Assembly: GCA_030532405.1 (NCBI GenBank)
Contig: JAUNLF010000005.1
Span: 151,881 to 215,880, forward strand
Direction: 5' to 3'
Origin: Actinomycetaceae bacterium
Lineage (GTDB): Bacteria; Actinomycetota; Actinomycetes; Actinomycetales; Actinomycetaceae
Length of the DNA: 64,000 bases
The notes under the pieces are model-generated. The model worked only from the letters and a program-made list of their open reading frames with translations, made no database searches and was not told where the DNA came from. This document shows positions 1-7,785 of the stretch, one piece after another; within the stretch, counting starts at the first letter, position 1; each line of letters starts with the position of its first letter. The position numbers and the translations under genes are program-made.

Positions 1-312
1 CTTGGATGCTTCGGAGTCGAGTCGAACGGACTCGGCGGGCATCACGGCCGCATACCACGCGGCGGCGCGAAGCAGGTCGGGGGTATGCGCAACGGCGGCA
101 AGTTCATCGATTGCCGCAATGACTCTAGCCAGGTGAGTCGCGTTACGATAATGCCTGTCGGGAGCGCACCAGTGCTCGAGCAGGGCGCGCCCCTCTTCAC
201 TGATCCGCTCGTTCGTCGCGTCCGAGCCGCAGCCGCGGATAGCGTCGACGAAGGTTTTCAAAAGCCAGGCAGGTACCTTCGGCTGGTCGGTAACTGCGTT
301 ATTTTCAGCCAC
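1..312 (-). CDS. HD-superfamily-like protein, partial (C-terminus outside window)
   Basis: 104 codons run from a GTG at 312 and the frame is still open at base 1. The visible part resembles the N-terminal half of small predicted metal-dependent HD phosphohydrolases of the COG4339 kind. These normally carry a YH...H element followed by WFHD and an NE..SA segment. Here I read DRHYRNATHL, then AAAWYAAVMP, then LDSEASK, so the HD pair looks replaced by Ala-Ala and the first His by Arg. It may therefore lack metal-dependent activity. The start follows a TAGCAT box by 6 nt with no Shine-Dalgarno sequence, as for a leaderless message. The family call is from residue pattern only, and the missing C-terminus limits it. 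Confidence 0.6.
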   Translation of the reverse strand, partial: MAENNAVTDQPKVPAWLLKTFVDAIRGCGSDATNERISEEGRALLEHWCAPDRHYRNATHLARVIAAIDELAAVAHTPDLLRAAAWYAAVMPAESVRLDSEASK

Positions 313-318
313 CGCTCT

Positions 319-324
319 ATGCTA
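319..324 (-). promoter_or_regulatory. -10 box, leaderless start of HD-like gene
   Basis: Read on the minus strand this is TAGCAT, followed by 6 nt and the GTG at 312. A TTGCCT about 18 nt upstream could serve as -35. Confidence 0.5.
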
Positions 325-392
325 AGACCCGTTTGGCTAATAAGGCAAAGATTTTTCGTCCGTATCGGGTCACGTTCGTAGCTAAGTCAGCC

Positions 393-1943
393 TTATGCGG
401 GCGTGTCGTTGTCGTTATTATTCCGTGAGGGCGTGGCTTCGCCGGACTTGTGGCTAACATACTTGCCGTTTTCCTGGCTGACGGGCAGGGTCAGGCGCAC
501 GGTTAGGCCGCCGCCCGCGGTTTTGTCCAGCTGGGCGTGTCCGCCGTGGAGCGCGAGGATTGACGCGACGATCGCGAGGCCGAGTCCCGATCCGCCTGAG
601 GCTCGCGAGCGGGAAACGTCGGTGCGGTAGAAGCGTGAGAATACTTTGTCGCGGTCTTCTTCTGAGATGCCGGGCCCGTGGTCTCGCATTTCGACGATGG
701 CTTGGCATTCGAGTTGTCCAAGCGCGATCTCAACGGGTGTTCCCTTTGGCGTGTAGCGGTTTATGTTTCCGATCAAGTTGGTGAAAACCTGAGTGATCTG
801 ATCCTTGTCGGCCTCGATCAGAAGCTCATCGGGGGCGGCCTCGCCCTCATTCAATCCAACGACGCTGACGATACGAGACGCGTCAAGGGCCCGCATGTCG
901 AACGACGAGTCGCGCGCGACCTTCACAAGGTCAATCTGCTCGGGATCGATTTCGGGGGTTTCGTCCAGGCGGGCGAGGGTGAGGAGGTCCTCAACCAGGT
1001 TGCCCATGCGGGTGGATTCGTTCTCGATGCGTTTCATGACTTCGGGCACGCGGTCGGCGGGGACTCCACCCATGCGGTACAACTCGCCGTAGCCGCGAAG
1101 CGCTGAAAGGGGAGTGCGCAGTTCGTGTGACGCGTCAGAAACGAAGCGGCGCATGCGCTGTTCGGAACGGTCACGCTCAGAGAACGAATGCTCAATCTGG
1201 GCGAGCATCTGGTTCAAACTCTTAGCCAGCGATCCCACTTCGGTGCCGGATGGTTGCGATTCAATACGCTGCGTCAAGTCGCCGGCCGCGATCTTGCCGG
1301 CCACGTTTTCGATTCTGCGAAGCGGCCCGAGGGCGTGGCGGATCAGGTAGTACGACGCCGTTCCACCAACCACGACGATTACTAGGCCGAGCAGGGTGAA
1401 GTATCGTGCCGTGTTCTTAACGGCTTCCGCTGTACCCGACAGTGGCATTGCAACAGTTACGACGCCGTAGGGTTTTTCGTTGACAGCAATCGGAACGGCA
1501 ACGGCCCGCCAGTAGGAGTTCTCTTTAGTTGAACTTACATTCACGGGCTTGGTGATCGAGTTGGGCGGGTTCACGCCGCCAACTTCTAGCAAAGTACCCG
1601 GGCGGGGAGTCCCGTACCGCAGGGCGGTTTCCTCGGTTATTGATGTTTGGTGGACGCCGTCCGCTGACGTGAACCGAATGTAGTAGTTGGACGGCACGTC
1701 GGCGGGCACGCTCGCAACAATCGACCGCGCGGTGGCAACGGCAAGCTGTTTCGCGGTGCTTTCAAGCTCGCGATCCACCTGATACACCAGGTGGGCCTGC
1801 ATGATGCCAACCATTGCGGCGCCGGCGATAGCGAACCCGACGGTCAAAATGGCAGTGAAAAGTACAACCATCCTCGCGCTGAGGCTGGTTGTGTGCCAGA
1901 CCTGTCGGGCTGTGGTGCGCGCCGGCGTCTTCTTCCACGTCAT
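393..1943 (-). CDS. Two-component sensor histidine kinase
   Basis: 516-residue membrane kinase that senses an unknown signal and phosphorylates the regulator encoded just upstream. Order: cytoplasmic N-terminus; membrane helix near residues 25-50; extracytoplasmic sensor region of about 130 residues; second helix near 183-200; HAMP; HisKA with the phospho-acceptor His in SDASHELRTPLSALRGY; HATPase with an N-box (NLIGNINRYTPKG), DHGPGI and GGSGLGLAIV. All catalytic boxes look intact. The tail after about residue 490 is polar and probably disordered. The ATG overlaps the regulator's stop by 4 nt (ATGA), so the pair is translationally coupled. It belongs to the broad TcrY/MprB/PhoR class of actinobacteria; the exact orthologue cannot be told. 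Confidence 0.9.
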   Translation of the reverse strand: MTWKKTPARTTARQVWHTTSLSARMVVLFTAILTVGFAIAGAAMVGIMQAHLVYQVDRELESTAKQLAVATARSIVASVPADVPSNYYIRFTSADGVHQTSITEETALRYGTPRPGTLLEVGGVNPPNSITKPVNVSSTKENSYWRAVAVPIAVNEKPYGVVTVAMPLSGTAEAVKNTARYFTLLGLVIVVVGGTASYYLIRHALGPLRRIENVAGKIAAGDLTQRIESQPSGTEVGSLAKSLNQMLAQIEHSFSERDRSEQRMRRFVSDASHELRTPLSALRGYGELYRMGGVPADRVPEVMKRIENESTRMGNLVEDLLTLARLDETPEIDPEQIDLVKVARDSSFDMRALDASRIVSVVGLNEGEAAPDELLIEADKDQITQVFTNLIGNINRYTPKGTPVEIALGQLECQAIVEMRDHGPGISEEDRDKVFSRFYRTDVSRSRASGGSGLGLAIVASILALHGGHAQLDKTAGGGLTVRLTLPVSQENGKYVSHKSGEATPSRNNNDNDTPA

Positions 1944-2671
1944 CGGTCGGAGTTTTCAGCCCTCAACATGTAGCCCACTCCGCGGCGCGTGTGGATCAAG
2001 TCGCCAGAGTTACCGGGAACCGCGAGCTTTCGGCGCAGGTAAGAAATGTAGGACTCAACGATTGCGGCTTCGCCGTCCCAGTCGTATTCCCACACGTGGT
2101 CCAGGATCTGCATCTTTGAGACGACGCGGCCCTCGTTGATCATGAGGTAGCGAAGTAGTTTGAACTCGGTTGGGGAGAGGTCGATTTCCTCTCCGGCACG
2201 CCGCACTTCGTGGGCGTCCTCATCCATTTCAAGATCGGCGATACGCAAGATTCCGTCATCGCCATCGGACGCCATTGTTCGGCGCAGGATCGCGCGGATA
2301 CGGGCGACTACTTCTTCGAGTCCAAACGGCTTTGTCACGTAGTCGTCGCCGCCGACAGTGAGGCCTTGGATCTTGTCGCGCATGTCGTCGCGCGCAGTTA
2401 GAAAGAGGACGGGGATGCGCAGGCCGGCGTCGCGGATGCGGCGGGTGACGGTGAATCCGTCCATGTCTGGAAGCATGACGTCGAGGACAATCAGGTCCGG
2501 ATGTTTGGTTGTGGCGAGGTGGAATGCGGACGCGCCGTCCTCGGCGGTCAACACGTCAAATCCGGCAAAACGCAGGGAAGAGGCAAGTAGGTCGCGGATG
2601 TTTGGCTCGTCGTCGACAACTAGCAGCCGCGCCTCTGAAGTTGGTTGGTCAGTTTGGGGGTTCGGAGTCAT
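1940..2671 (-). CDS. OmpR-family response regulator
   Basis: 243-residue DNA-binding regulator partnered with the histidine kinase that follows it. The receiver domain (about 15-130) has the acidic pair VVDDEP, the phospho-acceptor Asp in LIVLDVMLPDMDG, the switch Thr in FLTARD and the Lys of TKPFG. A winged-helix effector (about 145-240) ends with VESYISYLRRKL and the RGVGYMLR typical of the OmpR/PhoB class. It is transcribed away from the PH-domain genes, so the roughly 300-bp divergent region holds promoters for both sides. No clear Shine-Dalgarno sequence lies at the ATG; a TGTGAT sits 6 nt upstream, possibly a weak leaderless arrangement. Confidence 0.92.
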   Translation of the reverse strand: MTPNPQTDQPTSEARLLVVDDEPNIRDLLASSLRFAGFDVLTAEDGASAFHLATTKHPDLIVLDVMLPDMDGFTVTRRIRDAGLRIPVLFLTARDDMRDKIQGLTVGGDDYVTKPFGLEEVVARIRAILRRTMASDGDDGILRIADLEMDEDAHEVRRAGEEIDLSPTEFKLLRYLMINEGRVVSKMQILDHVWEYDWDGEAAIVESYISYLRRKLAVPGNSGDLIHTRRGVGYMLRAENSDR

Positions 2672-2929
2672 GGACTAATCACACACTCCCTTCCTGGGAG
2701 GTTTCTGAACGCATTGTTAAAACTTTCCTCCTCCAGATTCTACCGACAGGACCCGGCACGGGGCAGTGGATGGTGCGTGGTCTGCAGGAGGGGGGCGAAT
2801 AGCCGAAGAAGTGCGGGCGGGCGAAGGGGTGAAGGGCAGTGGATGGGGCGCGGGCGGCGCCTGCGTGCCGGCATGGCCGGCAATATGCGGCATGCGGTGG
2901 ATCGGGTACTGGCTTTTATGACGTCAGGT

Positions 2930-2957
2930 CATATGTTTCAATTGAAGCGAACATATG
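2930..2957. promoter_or_regulatory. Nested inverted repeat upstream of PH-domain genes
   Basis: CATATGTT (2930-2937) and AACATATG (2950-2957) are perfect 8-bp inverted arms around a 12-nt spacer. Overlapping the left arm and spacer is a second palindrome, TTCAATTGAA. A TGACGTCA palindrome lies just upstream near 2919. It abuts the Shine-Dalgarno sequence of the gene at 2969. An operator or mRNA hairpin is likely; the binding protein is unknown, though the divergent OmpR-type regulator is a candidate. Confidence 0.4.
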
Positions 2958-2968
2958 AAAGGACGTTA

Positions 2969-3577
2969 ATGAACGACCAGCAGCCTCGTTTAGACGCAGA
3001 AGTTCCATCGGAGATAAAACCCGAGCAGGTTCCATCCGACCAGCAGACCCTAGCGGCACCGTTTAATCCCCCGCGAATGGGCGCGTCCCGCGGAGGCGTT
3101 GATCCTTTCACTCCCGAGGGCGTGAAGTATAACGGCGTTTCGCCCGCCCTCGTAAAAGTACGAGTGATTGCTCTGCTGATCAGCGGCACTATTCTCGCCC
3201 TCGGATTTGCTATTCCCGCGTTCTTGTTTACAAGCTGGCTTTGGATCCCAACCGCGCTAATAGTCGCGCTTTACGCGTGGCTACTGTGGCTTGTTCCCAG
3301 GCAGGTTCGCGCGATTGGATACGCGGAGGCCGAGTCGGATCTGCTTATTCGCAAGGGCATCATGTTTAAGAACCTGACGGTTGTGCCGTACGGTCGCATG
3401 CAGTACGTGGACGTGTCGGAGGGCCCGATTGCCCGCATGTTTGGCATCGCGTCCGTCCAGTTGCACACCGCGTCGGCGACAACTGACGCGTCGATTCCCG
3501 GCCTTCCGGCGGCGGAGGCATCCCGGCTACGCACTCGCCTGGCGGAACGCGGCGAGGCAGAAATGGCTGGCCTCTAA
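2969..3577 (+). CDS. PH domain-containing membrane protein (YdbS-like)
   Basis: 202 residues. The ATG at 2969 is chosen because GAAAGGA lies 5 nt upstream; in-frame starts further up lack a ribosome site. The N-terminal 60 residues are polar. Two hydrophobic helices (about 63-105) follow, then a bacterial PH (bPH2) domain with the YAEAESDLLIRKG and VVPYGRMQYVDVSEGP signatures. It ends 3 nt before the next gene, which encodes a larger multi-bPH2 protein. This small-plus-large arrangement matches the YdbS/YdbT pairs seen across Actinobacteria and Firmicutes. Molecular role is not established; a membrane-associated complex with the next product is an inference. Confidence 0.8.
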   Translation: MNDQQPRLDAEVPSEIKPEQVPSDQQTLAAPFNPPRMGASRGGVDPFTPEGVKYNGVSPALVKVRVIALLISGTILALGFAIPAFLFTSWLWIPTALIVALYAWLLWLVPRQVRAIGYAEAESDLLIRKGIMFKNLTVVPYGRMQYVDVSEGPIARMFGIASVQLHTASATTDASIPGLPAAEASRLRTRLAERGEAEMAGL

Positions 3578-3580
3578 CCG

Positions 3581-5386
3581 ATGCGACGTAACTCCACTTC
3601 AGATAAGGAATTAACTGCGGTCGCGTCCGGTGTTGACGAGTCGCAGTGGCGCAAACTTCACCCGATCACGCCGCTGGCTCGCACGTGGGCCGTGTTCGTG
3701 GCGATCATCGCGTTTTTGACCTACCAAAACGCGCAGTTTTTGCAAGACATTGGTGAACTTGGCATTATCGAGACTTTCGGTCTTGAAAAGGTCCTGTTTG
3801 CCGTGGCGGGTTCGCTCGTGCTCTTGATCGTGGTGGCCGGACTGTATTCGTGGTTGGCGTGGCGACGCATGAGTTTTGCCGTCACCGACGAGGCCGTCTA
3901 TTACCGCGAAGGTATCCTTAACCGCGTGCAGCGTCACGCCCGCCTGACGCGCATTCAGGCTGTGAACATTAGCCACCCGCTGATTGGCCGCATTTTTGGT
4001 CTTGGAAACATTGACATTGAGGTCGCTGGCGGCGCGGACTCGAACTTCCGGTTTGGCCTGCTAAAGAGCGCTGAACTTGAAAGCCTCCGCCGCGAAATCA
4101 TGATCAAGTCGGCGGGCGCTAAGCGCGGTGTTTCACCGGCAAAGGTCGAACAAGCCGTTGAGGGGTCTGCGGATTCGATTTCCGAGGGCGGGCTTGGACT
4201 CCCCGCGGGCGAGTCCGGCGCAACCGGGGGTGGCCCAGCCCACGCGGGATCCGGTGGCTTCGCAGCCACGGAGGACCTCGGCTACGACAATCGCGAGCAG
4301 CAAATCTTCAAGGTCCCACCGATGCGCCTGCTGGCGTCGATTTTGACGAATATCGGCGGAATGCTCGCCATTATGTTTGGCCTGGCTTTGGCCGGTTTCT
4401 CGCTGGTTATGATGATTGTTTTCCACGCGCCGTTAGCGACGCTCCTGCCGGCTTTGTTTGGTGGTTTGGCGGTATTTGGTTGGTCGTGGGGCCAGTTCTC
4501 CACAAACTTTAACTTCACCGCGTACGTCACTTCCGACGGTATTCGCGTCACCTCGGGCCTAACCTCCACGCGGGCGCAGACTATCGCGCCGCGCAAAATC
4601 CACGGCATAAGCGTAAAGCAGCCGTTCTTTTGGCGATACTTCGGCTGGTACAAAGTCACGATCCTGCAGGCCGGTTTCGCTGTTGAGGCAAAAGAAAAGA
4701 TCGATCATTCCGTCCTCCTACCCGTTGGAACACGCGACCAAATGTTGCAAGCACTGTGGATGGTGTATCCCGACCTTGGAACAAGCCGTCCCATTGACGT
4801 GATTAATTTTGGTATTGAGGGCGAGGGCGAAGGGCTTGGTTTCACGGCCAACCCGGAGCGTTCAAAGCTGTTTGACCCACTAGTTTGGCGCAGGCGTTCA
4901 ATCGCCCTCACGGATGTTGCAATCCTCTTGCGCGACGGGCGGATCACGCGTTTGTTCACGGTTTTGCCGTACGGGCGCCTGCAGTCCACGCATATTTCGC
5001 AGGGGCCGTGGGATCGAAAGCGCGACCTGGTAACGCTCCGGTTCGACATGGTGCAAATATCTGAAGACTCCAGCATGGCGCACCTGGATGCTGCCACCGG
5101 CGTACAGATTTATGAGGAAATCACGCGGCGTGCGTTGCTGAAGCGAGAGATGGAAAGTCCGCAGCAGTGGGCCGACCGCGCGTTTGAGGCCGCCGGCCGC
5201 GGCGCCGGAGAGCTGTTCCACAGCGAGGTGCCCCAGGATGCTCCGATGACTGTTGCTGAGAGCGACGAATCGCCCGAGGCCGCGGCGATGGCGCAGGACT
5301 TCGCGAGCGGCGCAAAAGCGTCCGCAACCGCGCAGGACGATGCGGCGGGGCGCGACGCTTCGGATTTCGCGGAGGACTCTAAGTGA
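3581..5386 (+). CDS. Multi-PH-domain membrane protein (YdbT-like)
   Basis: 601 residues. Hydrophobic helices near 25-80 precede a bPH2 domain (FAVTDEAVYYREGIL...ARLTRIQAVNISHP). A low-complexity Gly/Ser linker (about 190-230) and a second helix pair (about 245-300) lead to a second bPH2 (VTSDGIRVTSGL...PRKIHGISVKQP). A third bPH2-like segment follows (DVAILLRDGRITR...LPYGRLQSTHISQGP). The C-terminal 70 residues are Ala/Asp/Glu-rich and probably disordered. It follows its partner by 3 nt and its stop overlaps the next GTG by 4 nt (GTGA), so three genes form one operon. No enzymatic motif is visible. Confidence 0.82.
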   Translation: MRRNSTSDKELTAVASGVDESQWRKLHPITPLARTWAVFVAIIAFLTYQNAQFLQDIGELGIIETFGLEKVLFAVAGSLVLLIVVAGLYSWLAWRRMSFAVTDEAVYYREGILNRVQRHARLTRIQAVNISHPLIGRIFGLGNIDIEVAGGADSNFRFGLLKSAELESLRREIMIKSAGAKRGVSPAKVEQAVEGSADSISEGGLGLPAGESGATGGGPAHAGSGGFAATEDLGYDNREQQIFKVPPMRLLASILTNIGGMLAIMFGLALAGFSLVMMIVFHAPLATLLPALFGGLAVFGWSWGQFSTNFNFTAYVTSDGIRVTSGLTSTRAQTIAPRKIHGISVKQPFFWRYFGWYKVTILQAGFAVEAKEKIDHSVLLPVGTRDQMLQALWMVYPDLGTSRPIDVINFGIEGEGEGLGFTANPERSKLFDPLVWRRRSIALTDVAILLRDGRITRLFTVLPYGRLQSTHISQGPWDRKRDLVTLRFDMVQISEDSSMAHLDAATGVQIYEEITRRALLKREMESPQQWADRAFEAAGRGAGELFHSEVPQDAPMTVAESDESPEAAAMAQDFASGAKASATAQDDAAGRDASDFAEDSK

Positions 5387-6255
5387 AACCGGCTCGCTTT
5401 CGCGTAGGGATCATCGGTGCGGGAAGGGTCGGCCCAATACTGGGCCGCGCCCTGCAACTGGTGGATCACGATGTTATTGGGATTACGCGCTCGCGGTCCG
5501 AGCAGCGCAACGACATGGCTGAAGCGATCCTGGGCGTGCCGTTTATCGACGCGGAACAGGCGTGCGATGCGGACCTGGTGTTGATTGCTGTTCCTGATGA
5601 CCAGATCAAACCGCTGGTGGATGGGCTCGCCAAACTTGGACGCTTCCGGCCCGGCCAAATCGTGATGCACACGTCCGGCGCTCACGGCATCGGCGTGCTT
5701 AGTTCCGCGCAGGCGGCCGGCGCTTTGCCGATCGCGCTGCATCCCGCGATGACTTTCACGGGTTACAGTGTTGACCTGCAAAGGTTGGAGTCCTGCCCCG
5801 CGGCAATCACTTCAACGCCGATTGCAGAGCCCATCGCTACCGCGCTGGCATACGAGATGGGTATGGAACCCACGCTGGTCGCGGAAGAAAACAGGGTGCT
5901 TTACCATGCGGGCCTCGCGCACGGCGCTAACCATCTGGTCACCCTGGTCAGCCAGGCCACGCAGATTCTGACGCAGGCGGGCATCGAGAATCCAAGCTCG
6001 TACATTCGCCCCCTGCTCACCGCGGCGTTGGAACGCGCGCTCTCCGAGGGGCCCGCCGGTTTGACCGGCCCGGTTCGTCGCGCCGATACGGGAACTTTGC
6101 AGGGACACCAAAAAGCCCTGAAGCAAGCCGGCCTGGATGCCGTGGCAAACACGTACACCGACCTGGCGCACGCCACCGCCGAGATGGCAAACGAACAGCG
6201 AATCTTGACGGATGCGCAACTAAGGGACGTGCTCTCCGCCCTCCTAATCGAATAA
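5383..6255 (+). CDS. Rossmann-like and DUF2520 domain protein
   Basis: 290 residues. The N-terminal NAD(P)-binding Rossmann fold opens with VGIIGAGRVGPILGRAL (GxGxxG) and continues with DLVLIAVPDDQI. A helical DUF2520 domain follows (about 130-285, including the stretch around YHAGLAHGANHLVTLV). The architecture resembles ketopantoate reductase and ProC-type enzymes. In mycobacteria the orthologous gene sits directly before panC and panD, as here, so a role linked to pantothenate supply is often suspected. No substrate is proven. The start GTG overlaps the preceding stop by 4 nt; 146 nt separate it from panC, which has its own ribosome site. Confidence 0.85.
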   Translation: MKPARFRVGIIGAGRVGPILGRALQLVDHDVIGITRSRSEQRNDMAEAILGVPFIDAEQACDADLVLIAVPDDQIKPLVDGLAKLGRFRPGQIVMHTSGAHGIGVLSSAQAAGALPIALHPAMTFTGYSVDLQRLESCPAAITSTPIAEPIATALAYEMGMEPTLVAEENRVLYHAGLAHGANHLVTLVSQATQILTQAGIENPSSYIRPLLTAALERALSEGPAGLTGPVRRADTGTLQGHQKALKQAGLDAVANTYTDLAHATAEMANEQRILTDAQLRDVLSALLIE

Positions 6256-6401
6256 AAATTTATTCAACGAGGGCGCGGCGCTGCCAAAGTGGTGCGAAAG
6301 TGTTGCCTGCGCTACCTGGCAAGTGCCTTGTTGGCCACATCTGCCGCCTGTGATTAGCAAATGTTCACGGCCCGGCGCAAACTGTAAGGTGAGGAGGCAC
6401 C

Positions 6402-7256
6402 GTGTCAAAACCTACTGTTGTAAGAACTCGCCAGGAGCTGAAAGGCGCGCTTCGCCAGCTGCCCGGTCGACTCGGCCTGGTCATGACGATGGGCGCGTTG
6501 CACGAAGGGCACCTGAGCTTGATCCGCGAATCGAAAAAGCACGCGGATTCAGTGATGGTGACCGTGTTTGTGAACCCGACGCAGTTCGCTCCCGGCGAGG
6601 ACTTTGACGCCTACCCGCGCGACCTGGAAGCGGACCTCGAGGCCGTATCCCGCGTTGGTGCAGACCTGGTGTTCGCCCCGTCTGCGGAGGAGGTCTACCC
6701 TCACGGCGACGCGTCCGTCACCATCGACCCGGGCCCGGTTGCGAAAGTTTTGGAGGGCGAAACCCGCCCCACCCACTTCGCCGGCGTGTGCCTAGTCGTG
6801 CACAAAATGTTCAACATCACCGGCGCAGACGTTGCCGTGTTTGGCCAAAAGGACGCTCAACAGCTGGCGATCGTGCGTCAAATGGTGCGCGACCTTGACA
6901 TGCCGATCGAGATCGTCAGCGCGCCCATCGTTCGCGCCGAGGACGGCCTCGCACTGTCTTCGCGCAACTCCTACCTTTCCGCCGACGAGCGCACGCGGGC
7001 CCTTTCGCTTTCCAAAGCGCTACGAGCCGGCAAGGACGCCGCATCCGCCGGCGCTACCAGCACCGAAATCAAAGAAGCAGCGAGCTCCGTCCTCACGGAT
7101 GCAAATGTTCGAATCGATTACGTCGAACTTGTCGACCCCGTTTCGTTTGAATCAATCGAATCAGGCGAGGGCGTGCTCGCAATCGCGGCGTACGTTGGCA
7201 GCACGCGTTTGATTGACAACACGATTTTGGAGGTGCGCGGTGCAGACGCAAAGTGA
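6402..7256 (+). CDS. panC: Pantoate--beta-alanine ligase
   Basis: 284 residues, normal family length. It condenses pantoate with beta-alanine using ATP to give pantothenate. Diagnostic motifs are the HIGH-like [18 protein letters not shown], the FVNPTQF pantoate-contact segment, [17 protein letters not shown] and the KMSKS-like SSRNSYLS. The GTG start at 6402 has GAGGAGG a few nt upstream. panD begins inside its last codons (17-nt overlap), so the enzyme that makes beta-alanine is co-expressed with the enzyme that uses it. Confidence 0.97.
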   Translation: MSKPTVVRTRQELKGALRQLPGRLGLVMTMGALHEGHLSLIRESKKHADSVMVTVFVNPTQFAPGEDFDAYPRDLEADLEAVSRVGADLVFAPSAEEVYPHGDASVTIDPGPVAKVLEGETRPTHFAGVCLVVHKMFNITGADVAVFGQKDAQQLAIVRQMVRDLDMPIEIVSAPIVRAEDGLALSSRNSYLSADERTRALSLSKALRAGKDAASAGATSTEIKEAASSVLTDANVRIDYVELVDPVSFESIESGEGVLAIAAYVGSTRLIDNTILEVRGADAK

Positions 7257-7707
7257 CTCGCGCCCGGAAATCTACCGGACCATGATGCGCGGCAAGATCC
7301 ACCGCGCAACCGTGACGGGTGCAGACCTTAACTACGTCGGGTCGGTGACAATCGACCTAGACCTGCTTGACGCCGCCGACATTTTAGAGGGCGAACGCGT
7401 CGACATCGTGGACGTCACTAACGGCGCGCGCCTTAGCACGTACACGATTGCGGGGGAGCGCGGCTCCGGCGTAGTCCAATTAAACGGCGCTGCGGCGCAC
7501 CTGTTGAAACCCGGTGACATTGTGATCATCATGTCGTACGCGCAGGTGCCCGAATCGCGCGTGCGTGACTTTGAAAGCCGCGTCATTTTGGTGGACCAGC
7601 ACAACCGCGTACTGCACGAAGGGTCCGACCCCGGTGCCGTGCCCGCGGGCATGGAGAACGCCACCGGCGGGCCGGGCGAGTTGAAGTCCCCAAACCGCGC
7701 GGAATAG
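7240..7707 (+). CDS. panD: Aspartate 1-decarboxylase, pyruvoyl-type proenzyme
   Basis: 155 residues, longer than the usual 120-140 because of an N-terminal extension of about 13 residues and a polar C-terminal tail. It makes beta-alanine from aspartate. The self-cleavage site is the Gly-Ser of [14 protein letters not shown]; the new N-terminal Ser becomes the pyruvoyl cofactor. [16 protein letters not shown] and [20 protein letters not shown] are family signatures. The GTG at 7240 follows GGAGG at 7229-7233. An internal ATG at 7279 would give a more usual N-terminus, but no better ribosome site was seen there. In mycobacteria coaX lies between panD and lysS; it is absent here. Confidence 0.95.
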   Translation: MQTQSDSRPEIYRTMMRGKIHRATVTGADLNYVGSVTIDLDLLDAADILEGERVDIVDVTNGARLSTYTIAGERGSGVVQLNGAAAHLLKPGDIVIIMSYAQVPESRVRDFESRVILVDQHNRVLHEGSDPGAVPAGMENATGGPGELKSPNRAE

Positions 7708-7773
7708 GCCGGGCCGAGCGGGTGTCATTAGTGAGATTCGACGCCCTATTTACCGGCTTTCGCGTTGCCGGGC

Positions 7774-7779
7774 TACGAT
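7774..7779 (+). promoter_or_regulatory. -10 box, leaderless lysS promoter
   Basis: TACGAT followed by exactly 6 nt and the lysS GTG at 7786. No Shine-Dalgarno sequence is present, so transcription probably begins at or next to the start codon. Confidence 0.65.
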
Positions 7780-7785
7780 AGGGGC

